64,000 bases of DNA, taken from contig JAJHZJ010000496.1 in assembly GCA_023548195.1 (NCBI GenBank), forward strand, positions 7,339,144-7,403,143, read 5' to 3'. The notes under the pieces were generated by a model. That model was not told the origin of the DNA and did not search any database. It saw only the letters and a list, made by a program, of their open reading frames with translations. Below are positions 22,872-34,194 of this stretch, piece by piece (position 1 is the first letter of the stretch; every line of letters starts with the position of its first letter). Source of the stretch: Bettongia penicillata ogilbyi. Lineage: Eukaryota; Chordata; Mammalia; Diprotodontia; Potoroidae. A program made the translations under genes and the position numbers.

Positions 22872-23483
22872 TGTAAGGTCAAGCAAAATAGGATGTTTTG
22901 CTGTTTTTGTTTTAGTGTAATAAAGAAATGTAATGACTCTATTTGAATGTGATTAAGGAGGATCTTTCCCACTCATTGTTGGGCCTGGAAAGATTTGTAG
23001 GAAGATCCATATGCCTTTTGTTAATGAGGCACTCATAGGTATATGATGTCCCCTGTCTCTAAAAAGTGTGTAAAGATTCTGAGGTGCAGTTTTATTTTGG
23101 GGCTTAGTGACTGGAAGTGTTTATTTGACCAGATGATGACTCTAGGAAGTTGCTAAAGGACATCACCACCAACCCCTCTTTGAGAACCCAGTGTTTCCCT
23201 CTCTGGTGGCTATGGTCAGACAGTTGAACTGTCTGTTGAATTACGGTCAGGCAGAGGAAGCCATGTCAGTTGATCTTTAATTTCTCTTAATTTTCTTTGA
23301 AGTTCAGGGTGCTGACTCCCCTGAATTAGGTGAATAATATATGTGCTTGGCTAAAGGAACGATACATATGCTGGATTAAAGTGATTGTTAATCCCTCAAA
23401 AATTGCCTTTTCTTTTATCAATGCAGATCTAAGAACCTGTGATAGCAGGTCCCACTGTGTATGTTGGAGTGCTTACTGATACA
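22872..23483 (+). mobile_element. solo LTR, endogenous retrovirus-type (copy 2)
   Basis: TG...CA ends (TGTAAGG ... GATACA). Same family as the antisense copy at 5336-5862, sharing 'cagatctaagaacctgt', 'ttttattttggggctta' and 'tccctcaaaaattgcctttt'. It interrupts a MIR, with GATAG before and TATAG after, consistent with a 5-bp TSD carrying one change. No internal retroviral genes. The left boundary could instead be at about 22929. Confidence 0.65.
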
Positions 23484-23835
23484 TATAGCTAGTAAGCATC
23501 TGTGGTGTGATTTGAATCCAAAACTTCCAAACTCCAAGTCCCAGGATTCATTCACTACACCATATTGCATCTCTTTCAAAATATACTTATTAAACACATA
23601 CTATGTAGCAGGCACTGGGCTATATGCTTTTTTACAAATATCCCATGTGATCCTCACAAAACCCTAGAAAATAGGTGCTATTATCAATACTGTTTTCATA
23701 GTTTAGGAAACTGAGACGACAGCTTAAAAATGATTTAAATGATTCCATAGCTGGTAAATATCTGAGGCCAGATTAACCTCAGGCTTCCCTAACTCCAGGT
23801 CCAGCAATCTATCCACTGCTCTACCCAGCTAGAAT
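23484..23835 (-). repeat. MIR copies, antisense
   Basis: 23484-23575 is the right part of the LTR-split MIR ('agctagtaagcatctg', 'gatttgaatccaaaacttcc'). 23590-23835 is a second, longer MIR ('ggcactgggctatatgc', 'tgtgatcctcacaaaaccct', 'taggaaactgagacgac', 'tccactgctctacccagct'). Confidence 0.7.
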
Positions 23836-24429
23836 ATCAAGCATCTACTCTATGCCAGGAATTTCATTCAGTATGGGATATTTCTCAAGTAAGAGAATGT
23901 CAAACTGAAGGGAAAAGAATCTGAAAAGTGAAACTTGCAGCTTACCCTTAGTGCTCCTTGAAATCTAGAATAATCTACATATTTTTATCCTCCACATAAC
24001 AGAGATGACGGTACTGACAGCAAAAAGCATCATGACATATGCATCAGTAGTGCAAGGAGAGGAAATGAGGAGTTCCTATGAAGCCTTTGCTGGGGGGGTG
24101 TGGGGAGCCATACTTATTCCTTTTTGTTCTTTAAATAAAAGTTTGAAATAACTTATTTCTCTGGTTCTTTTTTCCCATGCCTTCAAGTTGAACTTTGGGA
24201 TGAAATTATAATTGTTGCCATTGCTATCATTTCTTTTGTCAATAAATCCAGAAGTTTAATCAATTTAAATTAATGTGCTTCAAAAAAAGGAGGCATGAAG
24301 TGCTCCAAAACCACTCTAATAATAAGCGAACCTTTGGCCTATTGGTCAAATAGAAATATGGCTGCCAAAGTTAATACAGGGTTAGAATATAAACTTCTGC
24401 AAAATCTTATGAACAAAGATGATGGATGA
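23836..24429. other. intron, mostly unrecognised
   Basis: Short antisense L2 terminus at 23838-23890 ('aagcatctactctatgccag'). No other supported feature. Confidence 0.4.
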
Positions 24430-25665
24430 TTATGAGCTGCATGGTCTCATAAAGCACAGAGAAGCAGTAGAGAGTAAAACCAGTTTAAAAAAGATCTGCA
24501 AGATGTTCAGCTAAGTAAAGTCACCCCAAGGGCATTCAAGAAAGAAAATGAAAGGACAAATAGAAGAAATAGAAGATGCAAAAGACATAAAGATTATTTT
24601 TACCGATTGATTTCTCTATCAAGAAAGGTGGTGCCACAGCATTCAGTCCTACTACCATAGTTCTGAGGTAGAAGAGGAGATAGAATTGAAATTAAATAGT
24701 GCAAAAATGGATACATCCATGGTAGGGGGCATACAATTGTGAGGGTATTGAGGGATCAATTTACAAATCTGAAAGATAGAAAGATACCAGAGGTGCTAAA
24801 TTTTTACTTCATGTTTCACCAACATTGAAAAACAGAAAGTAACCAAGGCAATACTAAGAACTGTTGTTCCTATATGCCTACTCTCTCACCAAGGCAAAAA
24901 TCTTTGTGATGTTTATCTATATGAGAAGTGAGGATGTCCTCAACAAGGATATTAGCAAGAAACATGGAGGCTTCCATAAGTGGTCTTCAAAAGTGGACCA
25001 CATCCTTTCTATCTCACAGTTAATTGAAAGATTACCATAGTATTAGATCCCGTCAGACTTATCATTTGTATTGATTTGCCTGGGGAAAAAACCCACCTCT
25101 GTGAAGGCACTTTTACAAAATATCTGCTATCCATGTATCAAAATCATTCAGGATTCCTGGGAAAATCTAGAAGATAATACTATTTAGTGATATCTTGATC
25201 ATAATGTCAGGCAAGGGCTAAAACAGGACGATGCATACTCACCAAAAGTATTTGCCACAATCATGGAGGAGATTCAGTCCAAAGTCCAAGTCACAGAGAG
25301 ATTTCCAGCGTATAGTGAGGCCCTACAAGACGCTCCTGTTATTGGTTGACATTAGGCTGAATATATAAAACTTCAAGGTATTGCAGAGCCTCCTGGAAGA
25401 GATGTCTGCTTACTCCAAAGAGTGTACCTGCTCCATCCATATAGGGAGAATCAAGTTAATTAAGACTTTCTGTTGCCCAGATTAAATAAGCCTAGGATGG
25501 ACACTCTAAATGGCTTGTCATACAGTAGATATATCAGGAACAAATGGAACAGATAGCACAGAGTTGAAAAAGAAGAGGAGTGGGTGGATTGCTTTTAGGA
25601 AATTGTAAAGTTCTTTTTACCAATTCCAATCATCCCGTGAAAGCAAAGGCTCATCTTTTTAATAT
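24430..25665 (+). pseudogene. ancient RTE-type LINE reverse-transcriptase relic
   Basis: Conceptual translation, shifting frames, recovers RTE reverse-transcriptase landmarks in order. These are a '...HILSISQLIERL' block near 25010, an FxD/EKAF-type position near 25070, 'VRQGLKQDDAYSPKVFATI' at about 25205-25260 (the GxxQGDxxSPxLF motif), and a C-terminal 'EEEWVDCF' block near 25580 resembling RTE 'RRIGAGWxAF'. Many stops. It differs from the BovB-like copy at 35690, so a second RTE lineage is likely. Confidence 0.6.
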
Positions 25666-25999
25666 TAACAATATAAGAGGAATAGTCCAATATAAGGGGA
25701 AGAACTTGTCCCTATCTTTTAGATGCTTATGATTTAAATAGGCTCATAAATTAAGCAAAGGGAGATACACTGCAGAGGGCGTTGGATTTGGAGGTGTAGA
25801 CTGATGAAAAATCTCTTAGTTATGAGAAGCACCAGAGATCATCCAATATGTTCAATAATTGATTAAAAAATCTTTTCTCCAGTGTCTCTGACAAATACTC
25901 ATCTTTCTAGTGTGAGCTTCCTGAGAGTAGGGACTGTGTTTTCCTTTCAGTTGTATTCCCGGTGCAAAAATGTTAGCAAAGAGGTTATAAAAACATATT
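25666..25999 (+). repeat. L2 3' end fragment and unrecognised sequence
   Basis: 25870-25990 resembles the sense L2 terminus ('tgtgagcttcctgagagtag', 'ggactgtgttttcctttc'). The rest is not recognised. Confidence 0.45.
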
Positions 26000-26610
26000 A
26001 AAAATTATGACCAGCTTAAAATTATGTCAGGAATGCAGGGTTGGTACAATATTAGGAAAACTACAAACATAATAGGTCATAAGAAGAACAGCCAAACTCA
26101 CATGATTATCTCCATAAATGCAGAAAAAGCTTTGGCAAAGTTAGAATACTAATATATATAGAATATATATATACTAACTTTGTCAAAGTTAGAATACTAA
26201 TATATACTAATAAAAACACTAAAAGCTATAGAAATGAAAGGATTTTTCATTAATATGTGTTAAAATATTATCTAAAACCAAGAGCCAACATTATATGTAA
26301 TGGAAATAAACTAGATGTCTTTTCAGTAATAGCCATGATAAAGCAAAGGTGTCTATTATTACCACTCTTTTATGGAAATGCTAGTTATAACAATAAGAAA
26401 AGAAAATGAAATAAAAGGACTAAAAATAAACAAAGGAGAAACAAAATATCCCTTCTACTGATGGCATGACAGTTCATTTACAGAAACCTATAGAGCCAAC
26501 TAAAAATTAATTGAATCAATTGTTCCTTTCAGCATAGTTGACTCATATATATCATCAGGATTTCTGTATTTTACCAACAAAATCCAGTGGGAAATGTTAG
26601 AAAAATCCCA
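26000..26610 (+). pseudogene. L1 ORF2 RT fragment, sense
   Basis: Translates to SGMQGWYNIRKT and HMIISINAEKALAKL, the same RT segment found antisense at 4870-5000. Further on, 'CLLLPLL' and an ADDM-site equivalent follow, where the second D codon reads GGC (G). Contains a local duplication/hairpin at 26130-26212. Non-functional. Confidence 0.7.
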
Positions 26611-26654
26611 TTTAAAGTTCACACACCACACAGACACACATAATATATGAATCT

Positions 26655-26890
26655 GTGTGTGTATTGAGTCATTTCAGTCATATCTCATTCTCTGTGACCC
26701 CATTTAGGTTTTCTTAGCAAAAACCCTAGAGTGGTTTGCCATTTCCTTCTCCAGATCATTTTATAGAAGAGGAAACAGAGGTTAAGTGACTTGCTCAGGG
26801 TCACACAGCTAGTAAGTATCTGACGCTAGATTTGAACTCATGTCTTCCTGACTACAGGACCAGCACTCTATCTACTGCATCACTTTGTTG
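26655..26890 (-). mobile_element. Mar1-type CORE-SINE, antisense
   Basis: Tail 'tgagtcatttcagtcatatc', 'gtggtttgccatttccttct', core 'agaggaaacagaggttaagt', 'cagggtcacacagctagtaa', head 'gatttgaactcatgtcttcc'. Well preserved. Confidence 0.85.
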
Positions 26891-26929
26891 TCCTTGGAAA
26901 TGATGGTCTCTGAGGGGCCTATCAGTTCA

Positions 26930-27165
26930 AAATATTGGATGCATGGATTCTGTACCTTTGGGAAGTCACTAAAACTCTCTGGGCTTCCATTTCAACTATA
27001 AGGTCCCTTCCCTTCCAGATCTCTGGTCTTTAAATTACAGGTTTCTATGAACTTTTACCAGTCTCAGTTCATCTATAAAATGGTGACAAGTATACCTTCT
27101 CCCAACATCAAAGCACTGTGAGAATCAAAGATGTGAAAATGCTTTAAAGTTTGTAATGCTCTGGT
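26930..27165 (+). repeat. MIR SINE fragments, sense
   Basis: Contains 'gtacctttgggaagtcacta', 'gttcatctataaaatggtga' and 'gagaatcaaagatgtgaaaa'. Confidence 0.6.
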
Positions 27166-27894
27166 TAGACTAATGCACTTGCCCTTCAACCAAGGAGAGA
27201 ATTTTGAAAGATCTATACCAACTGTGAAAGAGGCTAAGGGAGACTTTCTTTCCCTTTCTCACACAGCAAGCTTTCCAATAACCTTCCTCCTGCATATGAA
27301 ATAATTTGTACCTAGAGATCAGCAGAAGACCAGGTGCCTTGGAAGCACAAGTATTGGTTGCCAGGTGCTTTTTTTGATAGAAATAGCAGGGTGGCTGGCT
27401 CACCCTCGTGTTGTCAGAACTACTACATCTCACTACTAAGATTAAAAAACAATGCCAACAAAACTTTCCTAGGTAGAGAAGGCTTTCCTAGGCTTCATTT
27501 CCTTTCTTATCATCCTTAGCCTACTCACTTCATTTTTAGTCCTTGGATGTTTGGTCCCTAAAATCAGAAGTATAGGCAAAGTCTGTCTGCTCAGCAATGT
27601 CTAATATCCAACAGACACTGAAGAAGTGGAAGCACTGTGCTCTAATTTTAAAAAATTCAATTTCAGAATCACTTTCATTCTTCCCCCTTCTTTGAGAAAT
27701 GGATAGAGGAAGAAGGTCCAGCTATTGAAGAATGACTGGGTCAAGGGCTTTTTCAAAAGAAAAAACACAGAAGTAATGATAGCTGTTCATCATCAAGTTG
27801 GCTACAGGGTGATGAATTTTTCAGTTATAGCAAATCTCAAAGACCTCCTACCAAAAATGATAGAGAGGTTACATTTGGTATCTATATACATCAA
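27166..27894. other. intron, nothing recognised
   Basis: A 62-codon open frame at 27725-27913 has no recognised domain and runs into a repeat. I do not call it a gene. Confidence 0.4.
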
Positions 27895-28095
27895 TGACGT
27901 CAAACTCAAATAGAAATGAGGACCACTGAACTTTATATAAGAATTCCTGTGGACTTCATATTGATTTAGAAAACTCTTTATATAAATGTGTTTGTATTTT
28001 TTTTAAAGCTAATACATCAATACATTAAAATTAGGTAGGTTTTTATCTGGAATGGGTTACATTTGAAAGGCCAGTGGGCCACATGTTTACTACTG
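27895..28095 (+). repeat. dispersed repeat, possibly hAT-type DNA transposon
   Basis: Begins 'gacgtcaaactcaaatagaa' and ends near 'aaggccagtgggccacatgt', a layout I recognise from a marsupial interspersed repeat with 'gtcaaactc ... gggccgcatgtttgac' ends. Class assignment is uncertain. Confidence 0.4.
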
Positions 28096-28345
28096 TGTTT
28101 CATATTATACTTATTATCTCATCTCCCTAATGTACTATAAAATCTATAACGTCAGAGACCATGTATAATCTACATTTCTTATTATCCCTAGTACACAAAC
28201 CCAGAGCTTTCACATAGGAGGTACTCAATATATGTGACCCTTAGTATTTGTTCCATATTTCTAGGTCTTAGTTTTCTTATTTATGAAATAAGGAAGTGGA
28301 CTAGATTATTTCTAAAATCCATTCCATTGTCTGTATGATTAATAG
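28096..28345 (+). repeat. L2 3' end followed by MIR fragment
   Basis: 28096-28245 has 'tccctagtacacaaacccag' and 'ggaggtactcaatatatg' (L2 terminus). 28250-28345 has 'tcttagttttcttatttatg' and 'ggactagattatttctaaaa' (MIR). Confidence 0.55.
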
Positions 28346-28962
28346 ATTGTATCTATCTTTTCAGTATTAAGCTTAATGTGGTTATGGGTGGTATCTATTT
28401 TGCTGATGACTTCTTGGTTTAAAAAAAAGATTAAGAGTCTAGTGAGACCAACAAGATTATTGGTTTATGAAATTTTGAAGCAATCTTATGTTCAATTGTT
28501 TATTAAATAAAATAGATTATCTGTCTATGATATTAAGGTACTGATTCTATTCACTTGACATTCATTCTAAATTATCTCCTTCGTCTCCTTCACTATCTTC
28601 TGCCATGTGATACCTTCAATAAGCTGATAAGCAATTGATTAAAAGTTCAAATATCTCACCTCTATCCTGTGGAGCAAAATGTTTCCCAATACTTTATCTT
28701 ATCCTCAAGGAACACCAAATATTAAATTCCCTCATACTATCCTGAGACAAGTGAAACATATTGAGTGATTTATTTTTTCCCTTGAGTAATAAAAGATTAA
28801 AATTTTATGTATATTTAATCTTTTCTTGTTGGAATAAAAGTTTTCTAAAAATCTTATCTTTTTTCTTCACCCTCATTTATGGAAAACTGACCATCCCATA
28901 CCCCCAAACCCCACTTAATTATTGAACACATTAGAAATTTTTTTTTCCTCTTTTTCTTTCAG
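28346..28962. other. upstream intron end, with splice acceptor tract
   Basis: No repeat called. The last bases form a strong polypyrimidine tract (28938-28960) ending CAG at 28960-28962, directly before the exon. Confidence 0.6.
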
Positions 28963-29056
28963 CTCTCAGGAGAAGTGGTTTTGCAAATTGCCAATGATCC
29001 TGTTCTGCCCTTTAATGCTCTGGATATAGCACTAGAAGTTCAAAACAGCCTTAAAG
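28963..29056 (+). CDS. NAALADL2: NAALADL2 internal exon (dimerisation-domain start), 94 bp
   Basis: Internal coding exon, not a whole gene. Consensus acceptor (TTTCTTTCAG) and donor (AAAG|GTAATT). Entered in phase 0, it encodes LSGEVVLQIANDPVLPFN, then ALDIALEVQNSLK, with one base left over (G). The LANxxVLPF-type block matches the start of the transferrin-receptor-like dimerisation domain of the M28B/PSMA family (FOLH1 has a similar 'ELANSIVLPF'). The residues fit NAALADL2 better than FOLH1, NAALAD2, NAALADL1 or TFRC by recollection. NAALADL2 is a type II membrane protein annotated in human as a probably inactive peptidase. The leftover G joins the next exon's GT to make Gly, so the two exons splice in frame. 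Confidence 0.85.
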
Positions 29057-29590
29057 GTAATTTGTGAGAATTATAGTAATTTGAGTAAATGTAAAAAAAA
29101 ATGTTTCATCTAATTTTCAACAACGAATAGTAATATACTGATGAAAGTCATATAGCAGCTTTCTACCTTCTTAAGCAATGCAAGAAGTCTCTCCCTGCTT
29201 CTAGAAAGTGACCAAGGTAGGACATGGAAAAAAATTTAGCTGTCATATTGATACAACAGAGGAGCTGTTAAGATATGAGGAGAAACTTGGAATTGGACAG
29301 ATGTCTTGACTACTTTTTTTAATATTGCTTTCTAGCAAAGGGATATGACATTTTAAAGTTTGTATACTTATTCTTTGATTTATATATGAATCCATTTATA
29401 CATAAATCCTTTATTCTCTTGGGCTGCCACCATGCAGTCATCTTCATAAAAGTAGAAATTAATTTAGATTTTGCAGGTCAGATAGTTATCTAAGAAAACT
29501 AGGTAAGTGTTCTGTAGCAGCTCCATTCCTATTCTGTATCTGTGAGATTGTCAGATGACAATGTGGATCAAAGATAAAAAAATTAAATTT
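29057..29590. other. intron start, nothing recognised
   Basis: Begins with donor GTAATT. No repeat or RNA gene seen. Confidence 0.5.
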
Positions 29591-29895
29591 TAAAAATACT
29601 GAATTTGGAGACAGAAGAATTAGGTTTAAATTTCATCCCTGCCACATCCTGCCTATGCGATATGGAATGAGTCAATCAGTCTCTCTACTTCATTTCCTTC
29701 ATCTGAAAATGGTAGGTTGGATTAGATGACCTAATTCTACTTTGTGTTGAACATTCCATGAGTACCTACCAGTGTTTCCTTGGGTAAATCTCAATTTTAT
29801 TTCTGGACCTCAGTTTCTTCATCTGTACTATGAAGAGCTTAGATTTGACGGTCACCATGGTCTCTTCTAGCTCTAGAGCTGTGATCTGTGCACCT
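29591..29895 (+). repeat. two MIR copies, sense
   Basis: 29591-29745 ('aatttggagacagaagaatt', 'catctgaaaatggtaggttg') and 29760-29895 ('ctcagtttcttcatctgtac', 'tctcttctagctctagag'). Confidence 0.65.
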
Positions 29896-30762
29896 ATGAC
29901 CCTTCTATTATCCCAGGTGGTTTCTACTTAATTCTACCATGACAATTTTGTCATAGGAAAAATGTTTTCACCTATAGGAAGAATGCATATCATTTCTACC
30001 GGTGCAGATAGGAAAGGAACGGTCATTTTGTCATCTCTCTGTTTCCCAGCAGAGGATATTTTAGTGAGAACATGGTATTATGCAGTAGTCCTGCACTTTC
30101 TCAAACACACATAGCTATTTTATTCTGAATACAGCCAATACTCCCAGATGATTTCATTAGCCAAGCAGTATGCATGCACAGTGCTAAATTAAACATGATA
30201 TTTAGCTGCTTAATATAAGCATAAATTGTTTATATTTCTTCTGATTTTATTATGACAGTTGAGCAATAATTAGTCTTAAGTTCTTGGCTACAGTCAAAGA
30301 TAAATAGTCTTTGTGACTGATCCATAAAATGCTGTTTCTCCCGCACTGCGACCAGGGTAAGGATGAGAGTCTCTGAAACCCAATTGCATTTTCAGCCATA
30401 TAATTTTCACCATTTGACAACTGGCCATTTCATTTATTTATTGCATTGGTTTACACTGGCAGCAGATCATTCCAGTTCCCCTCCATCTTCACAACCACGA
30501 AGAAGAAGGATAATTTACCACAGAAAAATTTGTTTCACTTGATTTATTGGTTATTGGTGGAGAGCTGGATTTGATGGAATGACCTTGGTTTGAGTGTTTA
30601 GTCAGAACTAAGCATTATTTAGGGAATGAATATGTATGTGCTCATTTGTTGGACTATGTGTTTGTATGGACGTGTAAATGTGCGTATATTCTGGCAAACA
30701 AAATAATGTTAAAATGATAGATGAGCTCTATCTATTTTTTATAAAAATTGTTCCTGGGCAAT
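29896..30762. other. complex intron sequence, no repeats recognised
   Basis: About 30100-30480 is high-complexity sequence with no L1, L2, MIR or SINE signature. It includes AT-rich homeodomain-like words such as 'taattagtc' and 'ttatgacagttga'. A conserved non-coding element is possible but not demonstrated. Confidence 0.35.
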
Positions 30763-30990
30763 TTTGTTGTTCAGTCAATTCAGTTATGTCTATCTCTTTG
30801 TGATCCTATTTGGGGTTTTCTTGGCAAAGATACTGGAGTGGTTTGCCATTTCCTTCTCCAGCTCATTGTACTGGTGAGGAAACTGAGGCAAACAGGGTGA
30901 AGTGACTTGCCCAGTAAGTATCTGAGGCTGGATTTGAAGTTAGGTCTTCCTGACTCCAGCAATGTTCTAATCACTTTGTCACGTGCTTCT
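30763..30990 (-). mobile_element. Mar1-type CORE-SINE, antisense
   Basis: Well-preserved tail: 'ttgttgttcagtcaattcag', 'tttggggttttcttggcaaa', 'actggagtggtttgccattt'. Core 'gaggaaactgaggcaaacag' and head 'aggtcttcctgactccag'. Confidence 0.9.
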
Positions 30991-31019
30991 TCCTAGTAAT
31001 AGGAAACTGAACAAGAGAA

Positions 31020-31215
31020 AATACGACATAGTAGAAAGAGCACCAAGCTAGGTTTCGAAGGTCTGGACACAACTTGTTCTACTCCCTTACTACCCATGAG
31101 ACCTTTGGAAAATCACTGAAACTCCCCTAGTTGGTTTCTTCATCTATAAAATGAGGAGGTTGAACTGTCTGATTTCTGAAATCCCTTCCAGCTCTACGAT
31201 CATATGACCTTATGA
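31020..31215 (+). repeat. MIR SINE, sense
   Basis: Contains 'cttcatctataaaatgagga', 'ggttgaactgtctgatttct' and 'cccttccagctctacgatca'. Confidence 0.7.
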
Positions 31216-31264
31216 GGGTTCTTCCAGCTGAATATCGCATAATGTTGATGGAATGCTTGTAGAA

Positions 31265-31720
31265 GCATAGTAACAAAGCTGAAGAGGAACATGGAAAGTC
31301 ACACAATCCAACTCATCCATTGTACAGGAGAGGATACTAAGGGCTAAGTGACTTACCTAACATCATGTAGGCAGTTAATGTCAATGCCAGGATTTGATCC
31401 TTTGATATTCAATATCAAATATAGAGGATGTTTGTAATACAAGCTTTACATTCTCACAATGATTTGTGATTATGAAGTACTATATACATACATTATATTA
31501 TATTATATTATATTTATTATATTATATTATAGGCACCTGGCAACAACCCCAGGAATAGAAGTGTACAAGGATTATTTTTACCATTTTCCTGATGAGAAAA
31601 TTGAATCTGAAAGAGATTAAGGGACTTGATGAGGTCACTCAGTTAATAAATCATGGCTAGAAGACAATAATCCACTGGCCATTTTGTTAGTCCAAGAGTA
31701 TTGTGCTTCCTTTTACTGGG
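31265..31720 (-). repeat. two MIR copies, antisense, with (TATAT)n expansion
   Basis: 31265-31420 has 'tccaactcatccattgtaca' and 'gggctaagtgacttacctaa'. 31440-31720 has 'gatgagaaaattgaatctga' and 'aggtcactcagttaataaat', with a TTATA-type tandem run at about 31494-31530 inside it. Confidence 0.6.
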
Positions 31721-32465
31721 ATAGCTCCACTCCTTCTTTAAAATAGAAAATTGCAATTTTACATAATTTATGGTCACATAAATTTGATGCTTTCATTTAA
31801 TATCAACCATTTGTCTTTGTCAGCAAAGAAGTTAGTTAACAATATTCTTCAAACAGTAAGTACCCAAGAAAAATAAAAGTCATTTAGTCTCTGATCTGAC
31901 TATATACACATTTATTTAGCTCAATCCAGACACAGCAGGAAATCATCATTTTGTAATGTGTGGCTTACTGCCGCCTCCTCACAAAATAGAAAATGGATCT
32001 TGGCAGCTTTTTCTTATGTTCTCTGAATAACAGACAATGTTGATTTAATCTGCCTTTTTTCCCTGTTAGCTCTGATAATTCATTAGTGTCAATCACTTAA
32101 TTTTAGAGAAATGAAAATTACTTTGAAGGTGATAATTCTGTGCCCTGTTAGGTTTACAGTTTCATATTTTGAAACTTGTCTGTATTCTAAAGTCACAGCA
32201 CATTCAGATCTACCCAGTTCTGGTTTTATTTCCTTTCTCATTTCCATAAACTTCTCTTCCTTTCGTCACAAAATGAAATTATACATACCTGGGTACCAGG
32301 AAGCCCTGTGCCAAAAGCAATGAGTTGCCACTTAACAAAGTTCGGTTCAATTGAATTGAAATTTTACTTGCTAGGGCTATAAGGGGCTGTCAGTCACCAC
32401 TTCCCCAACCTCCACCATAATGTACCTGTGGCTTTTAATCATTCCTAGCCCACTTCCTCAGATGC
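31721..32465. other. intron, nothing recognised
   Basis: Complex sequence on both strands, no supported feature. Confidence 0.4.
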
Positions 32466-32690
32466 TTTGTTGTTATTCCATCATTTTAGTTGTGTCCAAC
32501 TCTTTGTGACTCCATTTGGGGTTTTCATGGCAAAAATACTGGAGTGCTTTACTATTTCCTTTTCCAACTCACTTTGCAAATGAAGAAACTGAGGCAAACA
32601 GGGCAAACAGGCAAACACAGTTACCCTGAGACTCTTTAGGGTTTGGCAGAACCTGGATTTATCTTCCTGGTCTTGCCGTGTTCCTCAACT
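32466..32690 (-). mobile_element. Mar1-type CORE-SINE, antisense
   Basis: Tail 'tttgttgttattccatcatt', 'tgtgactccatttggggttt', core 'aaatgaagaaactgaggcaa'. A small tandem of 'gggcaaacaggcaaacag' lies near 32600. Head degraded. Confidence 0.85.
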
Positions 32691-32889
32691 TATGAATGTA
32701 ATTTCTCAAAAAGTAGGCCCCTTGGGGGAAACGTAAATCAATCCTGTATCACAGAGAAGTCCTAGAATTCCAATTTACTTTGGATATTTCTTAGAAAATT
32801 GTGCCCCTTCTCCCACAGTGTTCTCAGTCAATGTTAGGATCCTGCAGATTTGGGGACTGAATCAAGACTTCTTAGTATTTGGTTATGTA

Positions 32890-33100
32890 GTCCAGTGAAC
32901 CAGATTTGATGCCTGGGGTCATATAATCAATTTGGACACTACTTTCCACATCTTCTGTGAAATTTGCCAAGTGATTTTAACTAATCTGGACTCTACTTTG
33001 CTCATCTATAAAATAAGGACTACATGATAAAATAAGGATTACATAATTTCTGAGATCCCTGTCAGGTCCAAATCTCTGATCTCATGATCCATGATCCCCT
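32890..33100 (+). repeat. MIR/CORE-SINE, sense
   Basis: Contains 'tttgctcatctataaaataa', repeated once a little downstream, and 'gagatccctgtcaggtccaa'. Head degraded. Confidence 0.55.
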
Positions 33101-33769
33101 GACCTAGAAATTACTAGATTGAGTGAGGAATTTGCTGGAGAAAATATAGATCTTCTCTCTGTCAAATTCTATAAGATATCTTAATAAGAATTTGGTGCAT
33201 TATGTTGTCAACAACACTTCTTAATAATTTACTTATCCCCAATACTAATTATGTTGCTGGGCAGAAATTCTATCTCTGTAATTGCATGTGACTGCTATGA
33301 CTTGTCCATTGTTTCTTTATTTCCCAGCTCTTTTTGTTGCTGTGGTAGTGGTGGTGGTTGTTAAGATATGAATCCTTTTTAACTGTAGATTTTGATACTT
33401 TATTTTTACATTGACATATCTGTGTTATTTTCAGTGGACATTTTCTCCATGAGCAGTCCAGCTCCTCCATGAGGTCTCTTCATGTGTGATTTTCATCCAT
33501 GTTCTTTTGAAAATATTCCCTCCATTCTGGAGGTCTTTTTCCTATCACAAAGGTACCATTGTAGCATTTAAGTTGGCTATGCACTGCCTCAGTCTCAATA
33601 GAAACCCAGATCACTTCTTGGTTTGCCCACAGATGCCCCTAGATGATGCCTTTCCATCACTTTCCATGCACAAGTCATTCATAACCAGCTACCAGCTACT
33701 TAAACCCACTGTATATCATTCTATTGCTGTAATTTTGATTCTACTGTAATTGACTTACAGCCACTCTAC
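33101..33769. other. intron, nothing recognised
   Basis: An 87-codon open frame at 33486-33749 has no recognised domain and no splice context. I do not call it a gene. Confidence 0.4.
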
Positions 33770-34015
33770 TGTAATGATTGATATGATAACATTGGCTTCT
33801 CTAAGAAGCATTTCCCAATCTCTCTGAATTCTTGTACTTTTGTTGATAATTCTCTATTTGTCCCATATGTACCTTGTTTACTTATTCTCTCCCCCATTAG
33901 ATTGTAAGCTGCTCAAAGACAGTGATTATATTTTACCTATGCATCCTCAGTGCTCAGGATAGTGCCTGACACACATAGTAGGCACTCAATAAATGTTTAT
34001 TGACTGAGGACCAAA
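33770..34015 (+). repeat. L2 LINE 3' end, sense
   Basis: Clear terminus: 'attagattgtaagctgctca', 'catagtaggcactcaataaa' and 'tgtttattgactga'. Confidence 0.8.
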
Positions 34016-34144
34016 GGAATAGACTTTTTCAGGAACAATCACTTTCACATCATGGAAAGTCAACAATTCCAGTACCATGATTCTGCCTTATCTCTTCTCA
34101 ACTAATTAACCTTGGGTCCAGCTTATTCTTTACCTATCTTGCTA

Positions 34145-34188
34145 ACACACACATACACACACATATACACACACATACACATACACAC
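34145..34188. repeat. (CA)n-rich microsatellite
   Basis: Interrupted CA/TACA run. Confidence 0.85.
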
Positions 34189-34194
34189 GGTAAA

